Shown here: piece by piece, positions 13,531-32,622 of the stretch | Layout: every line of letters starts with the position of its first letter | Numbering within the stretch: the first letter of the stretch is position 1 | Assembly (NCBI RefSeq): GCF_002234675.1 | Contig: NC_019878.2 | Span: 4,218,688-4,282,687 of the forward strand | Length of the DNA stretch: 64,000 nt | From: Oryzias latipes | Lineage: Eukaryota > Chordata > Actinopteri > Beloniformes > Adrianichthyidae | Direction: 5' to 3' | Made by a program: the position numbers and the translations under genes | Notes under the pieces: model-generated | What the model saw: only the letters and a program-made list of their open reading frames with translations | Database searches by the model: none | What the model was told of the DNA's origin: nothing

Positions 13531-13605
13531 CATTTGTACTGGGATTTGCTGTTGCTGTATCTTAAATGTAAGCGTGTCTTGCACCTCTCGGCCACCGTAC
13601 TCCCC

Positions 13606-14362
13606 ACACAAATTTCACACAAAACCAAACATTTCACCGACAAAGACTTTTTGAAGGCTAAAAGCTATTTAATGTTTAAGTCTTTCAAAAAATGTTTCTT
13701 TAAAAACATTGCAAATATAAAGCATCTACTTAATTTCTTATTTTTACGATAAATATGGTCTCCAGATCAAAATCCGCATCTGCCATTAATCTGCCTTTGC
13801 AACAGTTTCGCTCCCCCTACCCTCTCAATGACCTTTATTTTCATTTTTACATATTATGTGATGATTGCCTGATGTCTGGAAATGTCAGACTGTGATGAAC
13901 CAATCAGGTTGCAGGAGAGTGGTACGGCAGCAGCAGGGTAAGTTAGCTTGGCATTCACCTGCTGAAGTTCACGGGTGGGTCTCTTCTACTGCTCAAAAGA
14001 ACTAACACTAAAAAGGTTTGGATTATCAAAAAAATATCGTGTTTCTTTGCTCCCAAAGGTTATTTACATCAGGCAGCAGTGGATGCAGTTTGTTTTTTTT
14101 CAGAGACGGAAACAAGGCTGTTTTAACTGACGTGAAAACAGAGAGTCAATATATATATCACATCTGTGTAACCACTGTAAAAATAGATTTGTTTGCAGGG
14201 ATTAAACTGCTTTATTTGATTCCTGTTATATCTTTACTTCAAAAATCAACATAAACATAAATGAGTTACATCGTGTTTAGGAAGAGCCACAGTTATTTAG
14301 AACTAAATAACTGCCATGTCATGTCTGCAAATGAAGGTATGATGATACTTATCCAACCACTG
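13606..14362. other. No recognised gene
   Basis: AT-rich unique sequence. I recognise no gene, RNA or repeat. Confidence 0.4.
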
Positions 14363-14859
14363 ACTGTATACGAGAACTGGAGTGAATGAGTGAGTGTGTT
14401 GTCCCCTATAGGAAACGGCTTACTTATGGCTCCAATCAAGTGATGTCAATTCAGTCGCCATTTTTTGGGATATGCATGCCAACATATTGGAGCCAAATGT
14501 TGTTAGTAAAATTGTCTAAATCAACTTTTCTATGGCAGCCACGCTTGCCAGTCAGGAGTGAGCACGTTAGAAGGCCACACCCACCAGTTAAACACAGGCT
14601 CAGTGGAATCTGTCAAATAAATGCTTCAAAAGTTTGACGTGCAATCACCTACTTTTACTTTTAATCAGTTATAAACTGATTGGTCAGTTTATAACATGAT
14701 TAACTTGAACTACAGAAAAAAAATCAAGAAAATGTTGATAAAATGTACCAGAGCAACAATGGTTATTCTGACAAATGTAATGACTAAATGATAGCTGTTT
14801 ATTTAATAATTTCTATGGTATTTTGGCTTCTTAGTCACAGTCCAGTTCTCATATAAAGT
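14363..14859. mobile_element. MITE with 22-bp inverted ends
   Basis: The left end ACTGTATACGAGAACTGGAG and the right end (minus strand ACTTTATATGAGAACTGGAC) match at 19 of 22 positions. Related pieces with the same 'CAGTCCAGTTCTC' end occur at 22655-22834, 23833-24006 and 40925-41150. No coding capacity is seen. The transposon superfamily is not assigned. Confidence 0.65.
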
Positions 14860-17800
14860 GAATGTATTCAACACTTTATTTTGTAAGTTACTCTGCACTG
14901 TGGACAAAATTGGTGAGACATAATTAATCACGCATTTGATCATTTTTAAATCGTTTTTCACATTTAGCTCTCTCTCTTCAAAGAAGTAGTGAGATGCAGT
15001 CTCAAAATTTAGTTAGTGGTTTAACACCCAATCCAACCCTTACAGCTATGAAGGGAGTTGGTATGCCCCATTTTTAGAGTATTTGGTATGATCCAATTGT
15101 GTTTTGAAATCTTCTATATCTCAGGCTAATGATAGCCTGACCTCTAGCCAAGTGAAGAAGAAGGAAAAAAACACGCCTTTTTTTTTAAATGCAATGCTTT
15201 AAAAAGTCACATCGAGGCAGAGTTCACAAAGCTGGAATAGTTTTACTAAAAAACAATTAGTTGTCTCAGTCATTCTCTTTGTTTCACATGCAGGGGACTG
15301 AAGGTATCACCTTTGAGCGGAACTTGAATAGGTTTTATATTATGTACGGTAATTAATGTTATTACATGGACATTCTTTTTATTCTACATTTTTACAATTC
15401 TGCTGCTCTGTTTTTCATTTTAAATCTTTTTCTTTGTGTTTCAGTCACTCTTCTTTCTGTTGAAAGAATAAATAAAGTTGTCCCCCCAAGTGCAAAGTTT
15501 TACAATTAAACAGGAGCTGCTCGCGTGCCCCAAAGCCTAAATAACCTGCAGGTTCCATCATCTAGGCTTGATGTGGCTGTGCAACTGCGACCAATCCGGT
15601 CTTTCTACAGCTGCATGTTTGCTCACTTCTCACCATTTAAGACTTACAGCAGCTCCTGCAGGTAAGTGTCAGGTTCAGACCTGCAACTTTACAGCTCTCA
15701 ACATAAACTTTACTCTTAACTAGTTAAAGTTTCAAGCGGAATTGGAGAACGAGGCAGAGGCAACGATGATTTTTGTAAGAATCATGCAAAGGGAAAACTT
15801 TTCTCACCATTCTGGAAGCCTGTGAAGTGATGATCTGCAGAAAAAAAAACTCCTGCTTTATTCCTTTCTTCACTTGTGAGGGTAGAAAGATCAACTATTA
15901 AATAAAATTAGAAATTTCTTTGGTTTTAATCCAGTTTAACCTATAACTCTTCTGAGATATTTTTCGTCTGATTTTTGAGCTCCCGATGATAAAGATTCTT
16001 CATTTCCTGAATTGACAATCGAAAGTGCAGGTCTAACTTTGCTCAAGAGAAATCCCAGTGCCACAGGCAGCTCATCTCCACGGTCCAGATAAGAGCACTT
16101 AATTGAGTCAGGCTTGTTTTTCTCTCTCTGAGGAGCTGAAGAAAGCAGGATTTGCCTGCAGACGATCCTGCTTCTGTGTGTCAGAGAAACCAGCTGAAGC
16201 TTCCAGTGGACATCAGGGTTGGGGTTCCTCGAGGTGATGGACCAGAGTGGGTCTGACCAAAGACAGTCTAACATGGGTCTGACTGAGATGCTCCAGAGGG
16301 ACTGCGTGGGCCATCCAGCTGCTGGCGGAGAGTAAACCCTGACTCTGGACTGCCAGGCCACCTCTGAGGCTCCAGCAGCCGTCTGGTGTTCCTGCAGCTC
16401 CAGTTCCTCCTCTTCCTCGCTCTTAGACAGAGTGTGTGTGCGCCTGTGAGAGAGAGTGTGTGTCGCGCTCAGGCTTGTTTGCGCAGCCTCATTCCTCCTC
16501 CTTCGCTTTGCTTTCCCACCAAGTCTGTGTGTTTGTGTCATAACTCATTCTGCAGAGAAGGCTCCTCTCAGCTGCTCTGCCACTAACAGCAATCGCATTT
16601 AAGGCTACAGATGTCCCTGGGAGGATTGAAAGCAGGACTCTGTGTGCACCCTTCCACCTTAACCCCTCCCCCAGATCCCTCTTAGCCGTTACCACGGTAG
16701 CAAGTCACTGTTCAGGTTCAGTCCCCACATGGTGCTTTCCTGAGCCTCGACAAACTGAAAGCTCTTGGCCAGGTTTATCTTTCCTCCTCCCCACAAACGT
16801 GCACGTTAATAACGGCTCAGAGGCTTGTGGCGTGTTGGTAATAGCTTTGTTTGTAAAAATGCCAATAAAGTTGTGCAAACACGAGGAAGGGTGTGGCGTT
16901 TGCACGGGCCCCTCACGCCTTCAGGGGTTAAAAATGCTGTGACTGTTTGGCTGAAACTGTTGATGATGAACGCTCGGGGAATATGCTCCAGTTTACACCA
17001 ACCTCTTTAATAAGTTTGGCTGACACATAAACGATTGCTGGTTTTGGTAATTTTGAGCCATAGAGGCAGTAAACACATGCTGCAGAACCCACCATTAACT
17101 CTTTCATGGATTTAAAGACAATTTTAGACATTTTATAGGCCAGTTGGTGTAATCAATACTCACACATTTAAATAATTATCAAAATGAAAAAAGTCCTCAG
17201 ATTTTAGGCTCACTTTTATATAGTTTTACTCCCCTGACAGTTACGGGACAGCAAGTCATCAAACTGGGTAACAGAGAGAGATGGAGGGTCAGCTGAGAAG
17301 AGAAAAAAAAGAAAACGTCATTCTGACGCAGCTCTAAAAAGCTCCCATGAACCCGGACATGGAGACATGTTTACTGTCTCTTTTGTTTGAGCACAGTTGA
17401 TCATTTCTTATTCCTAATGAACTCCTGCAGCTCTGCAGAGACTATGTCCTAAAAAACTACACAGGTTTTTATGATTTTGGCTATAAAGGGCATTACCATA
17501 ATTAAAAGACCACCGGAAACACCTTTACAACAGATCAAAAGATGATCAGAATGGGACGTTAAAGTACTTTATAGACAAATCCTCCATCAAAAAACAGAAA
17601 GAAGAGTGACTGCTTACTATTTAAAGTTCACCACAACCTGAAATAAATAAAAAAGAATTACATCTCATCTTTAATTTCTCTTTCATCATGATTTCTTTTC
17701 TCAGTTGTCCCCGTCTTCCAATGCCTACCCCAACTATATGAACAAATTTAGTCTTCAGACTTAACTAACATCTACAGGACTACAGGTTTCTATTGATGCA

Positions 17801-18069
17801 GGGGAAAAGTTCCTTTAATCCCAGTGAAGGTGAAGCATTACTGTGTTTTTGTTAGAACTATTGGGCAGAATGAAGCATTTTCTTTCAGAATAAGATCATT
17901 TAGCTTTGTTTCAACCTACTATATCAGCTCATCTTTTTTAATGACTGAAAAAAATCCCATGCAGAACCTGGAAGTCCAGACACCAAACAGATCTAGATCT
18001 GCTTAGCAGCACATCTAGACAGATGTTGAATGACTATCTCTTTGCTTCTATGAACATATTATCCATGAA
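14860..18069. other. No confidently recognised gene
   Basis: This region is mostly AT-rich. A 201-codon open frame on the minus strand (15936-16541) is rich in low-complexity and charged residues and matches nothing I know. It could be part of a transcript leader or chance. No splice-supported exon was found. Confidence 0.35.
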
Positions 18070-18200
18070 CCATCCATCCATTTTCCAAACTCAATCTTTT
18101 TTGGGGTTTCAGGGTTGTTGGAGCCTATCCCAGGTACCGTTGAGGGCGGGGTCACCGGTGTGTCGCAGGGCTGACCCTTTCGGAGGGGGAATGGATTGAA
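18070..18200. repeat. Dispersed fish repeat fragment
   Basis: The stretch starts with CCATCCATCCATTTTCC and contains 'gagcctatccca', the wording of a very common fish interspersed repeat tail ('tatcccagctg...'). It is short and diverged, so the family is uncertain. Confidence 0.45.
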
Positions 18201-21200
18201 CAGAAGTTCTTCTGGAAGCCCTCCCCCCTTTTAAGGCGCCACTGCCAGTGATCAGTTCAGTTATCCCTATTTTTCCTCATAAAACCAAACAGTAAGAGGC
18301 TCTGCTGATACATTTTTCCTGTAAAAGTCCACTTAATTGCCCACAGAGTCAAACAGCTGTACCTGCAGTGAGATCAATGATGCAGAAACACAAAGACAAG
18401 AAGATTTAAAAAAAAAAACAAAGCTTGGCTGCAAGACAGAGGAGGATCCTGCAGCCACTCTGTTCCTCTAATTGCCAATTAAAACATCTTTGCTGCTCAG
18501 TGGTCGATGGCAGAGCGGGATTTCGTAAACAGAACAGAACCACTGATCTCCCTTTCATAACTTCCTGCTTATCTGCAGCCAATTATCCGAGTCGGCTCGT
18601 TAGAGGGAGCTGCCTCTCCTGCAGTGTGTTAGAGATGCTGCAGCAGCACCTTCAGCTGTGACACAGCCGTTTAAAACAGAAGAGGGTCTGAGACTTTCAT
18701 CCCTGATGTAAACTCTGTTGGACAGTCTGGACCTGAAAACAGTTAGAATGTTAAATTGTGTCGCCCCCTGGTGATTGTGGATGTACATTACAGCAAAGAG
18801 AAGTCCCTGACCTTCTGGCCTGTAAAAAGCAGGGCGACCTTTTCTTGACATTCTGTGCCTTTTAGTTGTCTTGGTTCATGTTTTGAACTCTGTTCATGTT
18901 GGTCTGTTCTCCCTCAGTCACAGCTCAGTGTGATTGTCAGCATCAGGTTCAGTGGGTAATAATGATGCTTCTAGTGACGGGCGATAACACACTTTTAGGA
19001 TTTGATACACAGTATTCAATTGTAGCAATACAGATTACTGGTAGTTTCTTATTGTTAAGTTTTTTCTCATGCATATTATTTGTTATCCTAAGAACAAATA
19101 CCATCAATAACTTTATTGTGAAAGGTTCAAAATTCAAGTGTTCTTTCTAAAATCGCCTGCTCATGCTGTGCTGCTCGTGGCTCGTCTGGTCCCATGACTC
19201 GTGGAGCTGTTCAATATGCTGTAGGTGGGGTGTGTTTTGGCACTAAATGCTGGAATATCTCACCTAATAACCATTGGTCATCTCAATACTTTAATATTTA
19301 AACTAAACTTGGTGACATTCGGGAATCTGTATTTTGATACCTTGGTATTGACACTCCCATCACTAATGCTTTTCCATTTAGCTGACATAATGCTCTGTGC
19401 TAATGTATGGTATTCACATTTCATACCATTACATTTCCGGAAATCTTGCAGACACACCGGCCCTCGAGGCCTGGGTTGTCTATCCCTGCACTGGCCTCTG
19501 AATCCAGAGATCCCAGTTAATCCAACCACAAGGGGGCCCAGTCCAGTTCTTTCATGCTCCAGTCCAAGCTCAGGTAAATGCAGAGTTTTGTCAGGAAGGG
19601 TATCTGACCTGAAACCAAAGTCTCATCAGTCATGTTAATCACAAACAGAACTTTCACATGGATCAGCCGTGACCTGAGTTAACAACAACTGGTGCTGTTG
19701 ATCAATAGTGTTCTGGTGGAAGTTGGACTTTTGTTGGAAGGAGAAGACCAAAACGAGTTTGTAGACCGAGAGAGAAAGACAGGAGTGAAGAACTTAGAGC
19801 AGAAACTTTGGTAAGATGGGTTTTCACAGACCAGATGGAAAGAGATCAAAGTTTTTAGACTGGAAGCAGCTTCAAGATGTTTTATCATGGTGTAAATGGA
19901 AAGAGAAAAAGATCCTGAAGGAGGAGTTTGTTCTGAAGTGAAGGGAGGGTCAGATAGGTTGGGGCTGGAAGTTAAAGGTGTGATGTTAATTGTTGTCAGT
20001 GATTATGACCCCCAGATATAAAGTGAGCTATAAAGGAGATGGAGAAATTTGAAATTTTAGTCTAGTGCAGCTGGAGATTCCTTTGTAGTTTTCTCTTGAC
20101 TGTCACCTTTTGTTTGCTCCGTGTGGGAAAAACAGAAAATCTTTTCCTGTAATCTGTAGGTCACTTTGCCATTACTAAAATCACCTTATTGGAAATGTCT
20201 GGACTACAATGGATCTTTACAATCAAAAGTAATTAACTGGGTTTGGTGTTGGTTGCTTTCTGTGCAACACCTTCAGATGACCTAAATTATTACCTGGAGC
20301 TTAATAAATAAGCTGACTTAGCAGACACAAGGTTAAGGCACCATGAAAACAATGAAGGAGCTTCTGATTGGCCTCTGAAGTCAAGTGAAAAATAAATATT
20401 AAATCTGACAAATCCACCAAATGCAGAGGGATTAGCTTTAATTAGACTATTAACTCTCACTTGTTCGATTGAATTGTAAAATGCCTTTTAAAAACACATG
20501 CGAAATGCATTTTCAGTAGAATTTCACTACATTGAAATTAAGGTTTTATTTATAAATGAAAAAGACCAAGTTTTCATTTTTTATATTATGAATCAGAAAT
20601 TGGAAAAACTGCTCAACTAAATTGCAGATTGAATTCCTAATCAAGAATTAAGTATATCTAGAATAATTAGTATGAAGAAGATATTTTTATGGTTTGTTTT
20701 CCAGTTAAGTTTTGTCTTTTGGCTCTGCCAGCAGTCCACAAACCGAGCCCTCAGCTGGAGCTGAAGCGACTGCTGATGCGATATGAACGCTGCAGACACA
20801 AAGAGCTGATCCACTGTCTGATTTTGTCTTTGGCAGCAAGATTTGCCGCCGCTCGGCTCATAATCCCCCCCCCACAAACAGAACTGCTGTGAAATGAAGG
20901 CCGGGGATTTACGGGTTCTGATGGTGCTGCAGTAAAAATGCCTTTCAACTTAAAGCTCCACATTCAGGTTGGTATTTCCAGGAACACCAAGTTTAAACCA
21001 ACGTTCAGCACAAAAGCTTCAATAGGAACTAGTTTGCAGTTAGATTTACAACAGTTTTGTTTAAACCTTTTAACCTCAAGAAAAAAAATTTTAAATTGTA
21101 AAGTTTGAAATGGCACACTGAAATAAATTTAAAAGAGGAAAAAAAGTGTCAAGGCAAAAAAAGGTCATGTAGGTTTTTTTCAAACCAAACCGCTCTTCCC

Positions 21201-21507
21201 TTTACAAATATCAAAACAGAATAATAAACAAAACAGTTTAAGGTTTTCAACAAAACTTTTATCGCCCAATTATTCTGCCCCTTCAGGAAACCCCGCCATA
21301 ACAATTCCAGGGTTCTGAGCTCCACGTCAGTCATCACTGTTTTTCAGAAATAAAAATAAAATCAAGTGGACACTGGTTGGTTGCTCAATAATGTTGTTGG
21401 TCTTAATAGATAAGAAAATTCCATCTTTATTATATCAATTTGCTGTCCTAATGCTAAAATTTAAAACAAGACTTAAAAAAGACTTTTTTAATGATTTAGA
21501 AATGCTT
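18201..21507. other. Intergenic, no recognised gene
   Basis: This is the region between dipk1c and the tubb6 3' end. A fragment at about 19443-19500 carries 'ccggccctcgagg', wording common in fish hAT-type repeats. Otherwise I recognise nothing. Hydrophobic open frames here have no family resemblance. Confidence 0.35.
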
Positions 21508-21525
21508 TTTATTTGTCGGTTTATT
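21508..21525 (-). terminator. tubb6: tubb6 polyadenylation signals
   Basis: Two AATAAA hexamers on the minus strand (21508-21513 and 21520-21525) lie about 48-65 nt after the tubb6 stop codon. They imply an unusually short 3' UTR unless a more distal site is used. Confidence 0.55.
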
Positions 21526-21572
21526 TTTTGGAATCATCACGTTGGTTCTTCTGCTTTGTATGACTCAGCTCC

Positions 21573-29073
<7,501 letters not shown>

Positions 29074-29260
29074 TGTTTTCCTCTTTCGCAGGTTCGGGTC
29101 TCGTGCCGCTCCTCTGAGAGCTCCACGTGAGTCTGCGACGGAGCGCGCGCGCCTTCATGTGCCCCTCTGGCCGCGCACGCGGCCACGCCTTGACCGGGCG
29201 CGCTCATTTTGAGGTCCAGTTTTTACGGTGAGCAGAAGCCGGGCCACCTCCCCTTTGGAC
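29074..29260 (-). promoter_or_regulatory. tubb6: Probable tubb6 promoter / CpG-rich 5' region
   Basis: Immediately upstream of the tubb6 start codon the sequence becomes rich in CG dinucleotides (GCGCGCGCGCC, GGCCGCGCACGCGGCC, GGGCGCGC), unlike the AT-rich surroundings. This is typical of a housekeeping-type promoter and 5' UTR. No sure TATA box was seen and the transcription start is not defined. Confidence 0.45.
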
Positions 29261-29727
29261 AACATGAGTTTGAAGGGAGCTCCAGAACATAGGACATGTG
29301 TGAAGGACCATCTTGAAAGCAACAAGGAGAAACATTCACAAACCCCTCACAATAAAGAAAGAACACAAAGTAAACGAATGACTTTTCACACACAAAAAGT
29401 GACTTGAAAGACCAGATATTGTTATTGCAATGGCTATTTTTTTTCTTCCTTTCTACCTTTTTGGATCAAAATTTGACCCCTTTAACATGCACTCAAACTG
29501 CCCAAAATTTCCAGACACATCCGGTCTGGTGAAAAATAATTTATTTTGTGGTAGGTTTCCAAGCCATGGCATCACAGCAGCCCCAATTGTGCTATTCTTT
29601 TAAAGTTGACATATAAAATTATGGGAGGCGTCTCCACTTCTTTAAGATTTGACAGGTGAAACCCCATAACCATACAAGGCACATTAAACAGTAACAGTCC
29701 CAAATACGTATGTATTTAATTGGTTGC
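29261..29727. other. No recognised feature
   Basis: Unique AT-rich sequence upstream of tubb6. I see nothing in it. Confidence 0.4.
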
Positions 29728-29870
29728 TCTGCTTTGGACCCTGCAACAGACTGGCGACCTGTCCAGGGTGTTCCCTGCCTTTGCGAATAAGTGGCCGGGA
29801 ATGGGGATAGGCTCCGGCAGCCCAGTGACCCCGAAAGGGATAAACGGAAGAAAATGAATGACTGAATGAA
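29728..29870. repeat. Dispersed fish repeat (LINE/SINE tail) with ATGA tail
   Basis: Contains 'gactggcgacctgtccaggg' and 'ggataggctccggcag', ending in ATGAATG repeats. This is the well-known wording of a fish LINE/SINE 3' tail. It is short and 5'-truncated. Confidence 0.6.
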
Positions 29871-30373
29871 TGAATGCTCTACTTTGTGTTTTACTTTGCA
29901 CCATCTAGTTACGGTGGCGCTGAAGTGCAAACCATTCAACAAATCACTCGATACAAAAACATTTTAGAAAACAAAACAAAATTTCAAAAAACAAAATTTA
30001 AAAAACAAAAATGAAAAACACAAGTAAGACATTTCAGAAAAGGAAATTAATTTCCAGGATATAAAATATTAAAAAATGAAAACATTTCAGAAAACAAAAC
30101 GAAATCTTCAAAAATGAAAAACATTTCCAAACCGGAAGAGGCAGGCACTATGGGACAACGCTGATTGGATGATGATGTTTGTCAATCATTTGAACTGAAA
30201 AGTATTTTAAATGAAGCAATGCCGGATTTTATCGTCCAAACAACAATGTACCATATTAATCCATGTAATTCCCATTAACATATTAAATCAAAAATGCAGC
30301 AAACGGATAATGAAGGTTTAAATTCTTTTTTTAATATTTCGTCTGAAGCAGAACGGTCACCCGGAAGTAGTTT
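29871..30373. other. A-rich low-complexity stretch
   Basis: About 29940-30130 consists of repeated variants of 'aaaacatttcagaaaacaaaac', an A-rich low-complexity segment. No gene is recognised. Confidence 0.4.
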
Positions 30374-31461
30374 GTGTGGATGTCGTTTGTTCTGCAGGTA
30401 AACAATGAAGGGGAAAGACGAAAGGATAAAACGTTAACTCAAACGTTAATCTTTGAATATTTAGCGGATGTGATGACAGAACGCACACAGAAATATCAAC
30501 ACCAACCAGGTTTACAAATGTTTCGAAATGTCTGTGGGAGGATTCTGTCTGAAGCAGCAGCTGCGAAGAAACGGGTGTTAAAGACGGCGCACAGATCAGG
30601 AAATGCAGTCCCGCCATCCACTGATAAGGTATGGAGGCACATTTGTTTGATCTAATACATGTAGCGTTAAACGTGATTTCTAGTTGGGTGTTTACAGACA
30701 GATCCAAGATCCTTCAGTCATACGTTAATGACAGGTTACCTCATCAGCTGGAGAGGGGGGGTCACGTGGGCAGGATTCTCAGACAGGTGTACCAGCCGCA
30801 TAAATCAGGGAAGCTGTCAGGTAAACTGCAGCAGTTTGTGTCTCAGAATAACATTTATGAATGCTTCTTATTCACACTATTAAGATCTGTGACTTTAGAG
30901 TGTGTCAGTGCACAGAAACATGACAGTAAATGACTGGATGTGCACATCCTCAGACACGCCCAGGTGTGTAACAAACGGTGGCAAAGTCTTTAGTCTAAAA
31001 AAAATCTTAAAAAAAAAAATTTTAGTCTTTCAGGCAGAGGAGGAATACCAAATTGTTTTAGAATGTATTTTTATAAGACTGAAATAATGTATTTTAATCT
31101 GAGTTTGGTGTTTTGACCCCTCCCTAATGAATTTCTGGTATAACCCATTTTCTCCTCATTTTGATGAACTCAATTTTTTCCTGAACGAAAGATTAACGGC
31201 AGCTGATATTTTTCCTGTCAGGGATTTTCATTTATAAATTTATTTCTGTCAGGGATTTCAGTGGAGCTGGAGTCCAGTGCAGAGGAAGCTGCAAGCATGT
31301 ACGAGCAAGAACTGGGGTCCCTTACCTGTGCATCTTCCTCTGGATGTGATGCTGAGCAGCAATGTGGACAAACCTTCCCTGACATGACTCTTTTTGATAT
31401 AATTGTTAAGCACAAACAGACTTTTCCTAGATGCATTTTTTCCTCTAATAAATGTGACTGA
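30374..31461 (+). CDS. Unrecognised exon set, possible small gene
   Basis: I do not recognise this protein. Three non-repetitive open segments in one direction look exon-like. 30374-30628 (EYLADVMTERTQKYQHQPGL...) ends at GATAAG|GTATGG. About 30700-30820 (RSKILQSYVNDRLPHQLERG...) follows a TTTACAG acceptor and ends at CTGTCAG|GTAAAC. About 31259-31461 (VELESSAEEAASMYEQELGS...) follows GGATTTCAG and ends at a stop, with AATAAA signals at about 31563. The phases of segments 1 and 2 do not join simply, so the exon model is incomplete or the locus is a pseudogene. Domesticated transposon sequence is also possible. Confidence 0.25.
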
Positions 31462-31737
31462 CAGGTACGCTGAGTAAATGCTGAATGTAAACGTAACATT
31501 TGATTGACTGCATGAAGAAGCCCATAAAGGAAAATCCACAACTGTTTCTTTGTTTCTGTTATTGAATAAAGTTTTCACATTAAGTTTTCAATAAATATAC
31601 TGCATTGCTATGAAACAAATTTGTTTATTTTCATATCCATTATTACAATCCTCACGTCAGCATTCAGTTTTTATTGACAAATAAACATTTCTAAACAACA
31701 GCTTTGAAAATCAAACATCAACTTTGAAAAGTTTGAT
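31462..31737. other. AT-rich spacer
   Basis: Contains AATAAA-type signals (about 31563 and 31590) that could end a plus-strand transcript. Otherwise nothing is recognised. It ends abruptly where the Dada terminal remnant begins. Confidence 0.35.
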
Positions 31738-31871
31738 TGGCTGTAGTGTGGACTTACTTTGGATTTACCTTACGTGATTGGCTGTAGTGAGGCAGGGATG
31801 TACTAACTTTGTACTAACTTAGAACTAAGTAAATCAATTTTGGCTCAAAATCTGCTCTCCAGCAGGCGCAA
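31738..31871 (-). mobile_element. Dada-like transposon, terminal remnant (copy 0)
   Basis: Nearly identical to the last ~130 bp of Dada copy 1 (about 41985-42110), including the doubled 'gattggctgtag' and the final CTCCAGCAG followed by GCGCAA. The rest of this copy is absent to the left. Directly after GCGCAA comes the 3' half of a tRNA-Ala gene, so this copy sat at the same site in its tRNA as the other two. Confidence 0.85.
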
Positions 31872-31906
31872 GTGAGAGGTAGGGGGATCGACACCCTCAT
31901 TCTCCA
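31872..31906 (+). pseudogene. tRNA-Ala 3' half, split by Dada copy 0
   Basis: Begins at the 3' strand of the anticodon stem (GTGAG) and continues through the T arm and acceptor strand to ATTCTCCA. The 5' half is missing. It cannot fold alone. Confidence 0.9.
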
Positions 31907-32584
31907 TTATCTTCAGTTGTTGACTAGTGTAACTAATGCACACCTAAAGATTAAACCTTTCATGAAATACATTACGTGGTTTTAAAACAATCACCATTGC
32001 TATCTGCTTACTAAGGACTATACAGCTGCAAGAAATCTGCAGTCTTTTACTTGTTTATCACTAAAATCTTCTTGACGTATCCCATTTTTTAGTGGCTTTC
32101 AGATGTTGATGTCCAAGAATAGTATTCAGTGGGTTCCGCAACAACACAATGGCAACTCGTTGATCCCTCTTGATGGGTCTAAGTTTTTGCTCACGAGGAG
32201 TGTATAACCTCAGGTAAAAAGATGCATGCAAAATTACCATCAGGGAAAATGGACATCAGAAAGATTTGCTGGTCAGTCTCTTTTTATTCAGCACAACTAC
32301 GTACATAGGTAATGAGTCACCTTTTAAATTTTTTGATTCATGTAGAAGCCCCAGGTTTTTATTTTACCTTTGTAAATAGGGCCTTGCCAACCATTCTAGC
32401 ATTAGCTTGTAAACTGTGGAAACCAAAATAGTATCTTATAGTTGTCCACCATTGGAACATGTTGAGATTTTGCAGAGAAAAACTATAAAGACAGTGTTTG
32501 GATATGCAACCACGTTAGGAAGATTTGTCAATTCATTTTACAAAGTGAAATTAAAGCTTGGCACAGTAAAAACATCTAACGGAA

Positions 32585-32616
32585 GAGGAATTAGCTCAAA
32601 TGGTAGAGCGCTCGCT
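32585..32616 (+). pseudogene. tRNA-Ala 5' half, split by Dada copy 1
   Basis: Covers acceptor strand, D arm and the 5' side of the anticodon stem (GAGGAATTAGCTC...GCTCGCT). It breaks off in the anticodon loop, where the GCGCAA repeat and Dada sequence begin. One change (GGGG to GAGG) affects acceptor position 2. Confidence 0.9.
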
Positions 32617-32622
32617 GCGCAA

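Larger units (their letters stand above)
10768..13599. mobile_element. Foldback-like element built of 20-bp subrepeats
   Basis: The two ends are near-identical inverted repeats of at least 80 bp beginning TATGGTGGCCGAGAGGTGCA (left) and TACGGTGGCCGAGAGGTGCA (right, minus strand). The hexamer CTCCCC flanks both sides (10762-10767, 13600-13605), supporting a single insertion with a target duplication. The arms are arrays of a 20-bp unit (see separate entries) in opposite orientation. The centre is also palindromic: 12061-12083 pairs with 12344-12366, with symmetry near 12213. No transposase is encoded. A third copy of the terminal motif lies inside at 12626-12668. The superfamily is not assigned. 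Confidence 0.75.
31872..32616 (+). repeat. tRNA-Ala array, unit left of Dada copy 1
   Basis: One spacer of the 751-bp array unit between two split tRNA-Ala genes. The distance from the inferred tRNA start of the left half (31834) to the start of the next (32585) is 751 bp, as in the main array at 50-59 kb. It is somewhat more diverged than the central units (for example 'ttttacaaag' before the next tRNA). Confidence 0.9.

Noticed and set aside
13195-13611. Repetitive open frame (NTTANHETQQQ-like)
   Set aside because: Produced by translating the 20-bp subrepeat, which is 2 modulo 3 and therefore has a 60-bp coding period by chance.
15936-16541. 201-codon minus-strand open frame
   Set aside because: Low-complexity start, no recognisable domain, no splice context. 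Possibly chance; kept only as a note.
32585-32622. A non-LTR retrotransposon of R2 type as the cause of the tRNA insertions
   Set aside because: The element encodes no native reverse transcriptase. The RT in copy 1 belongs to a later L2 insertion that is absent from copy 2.
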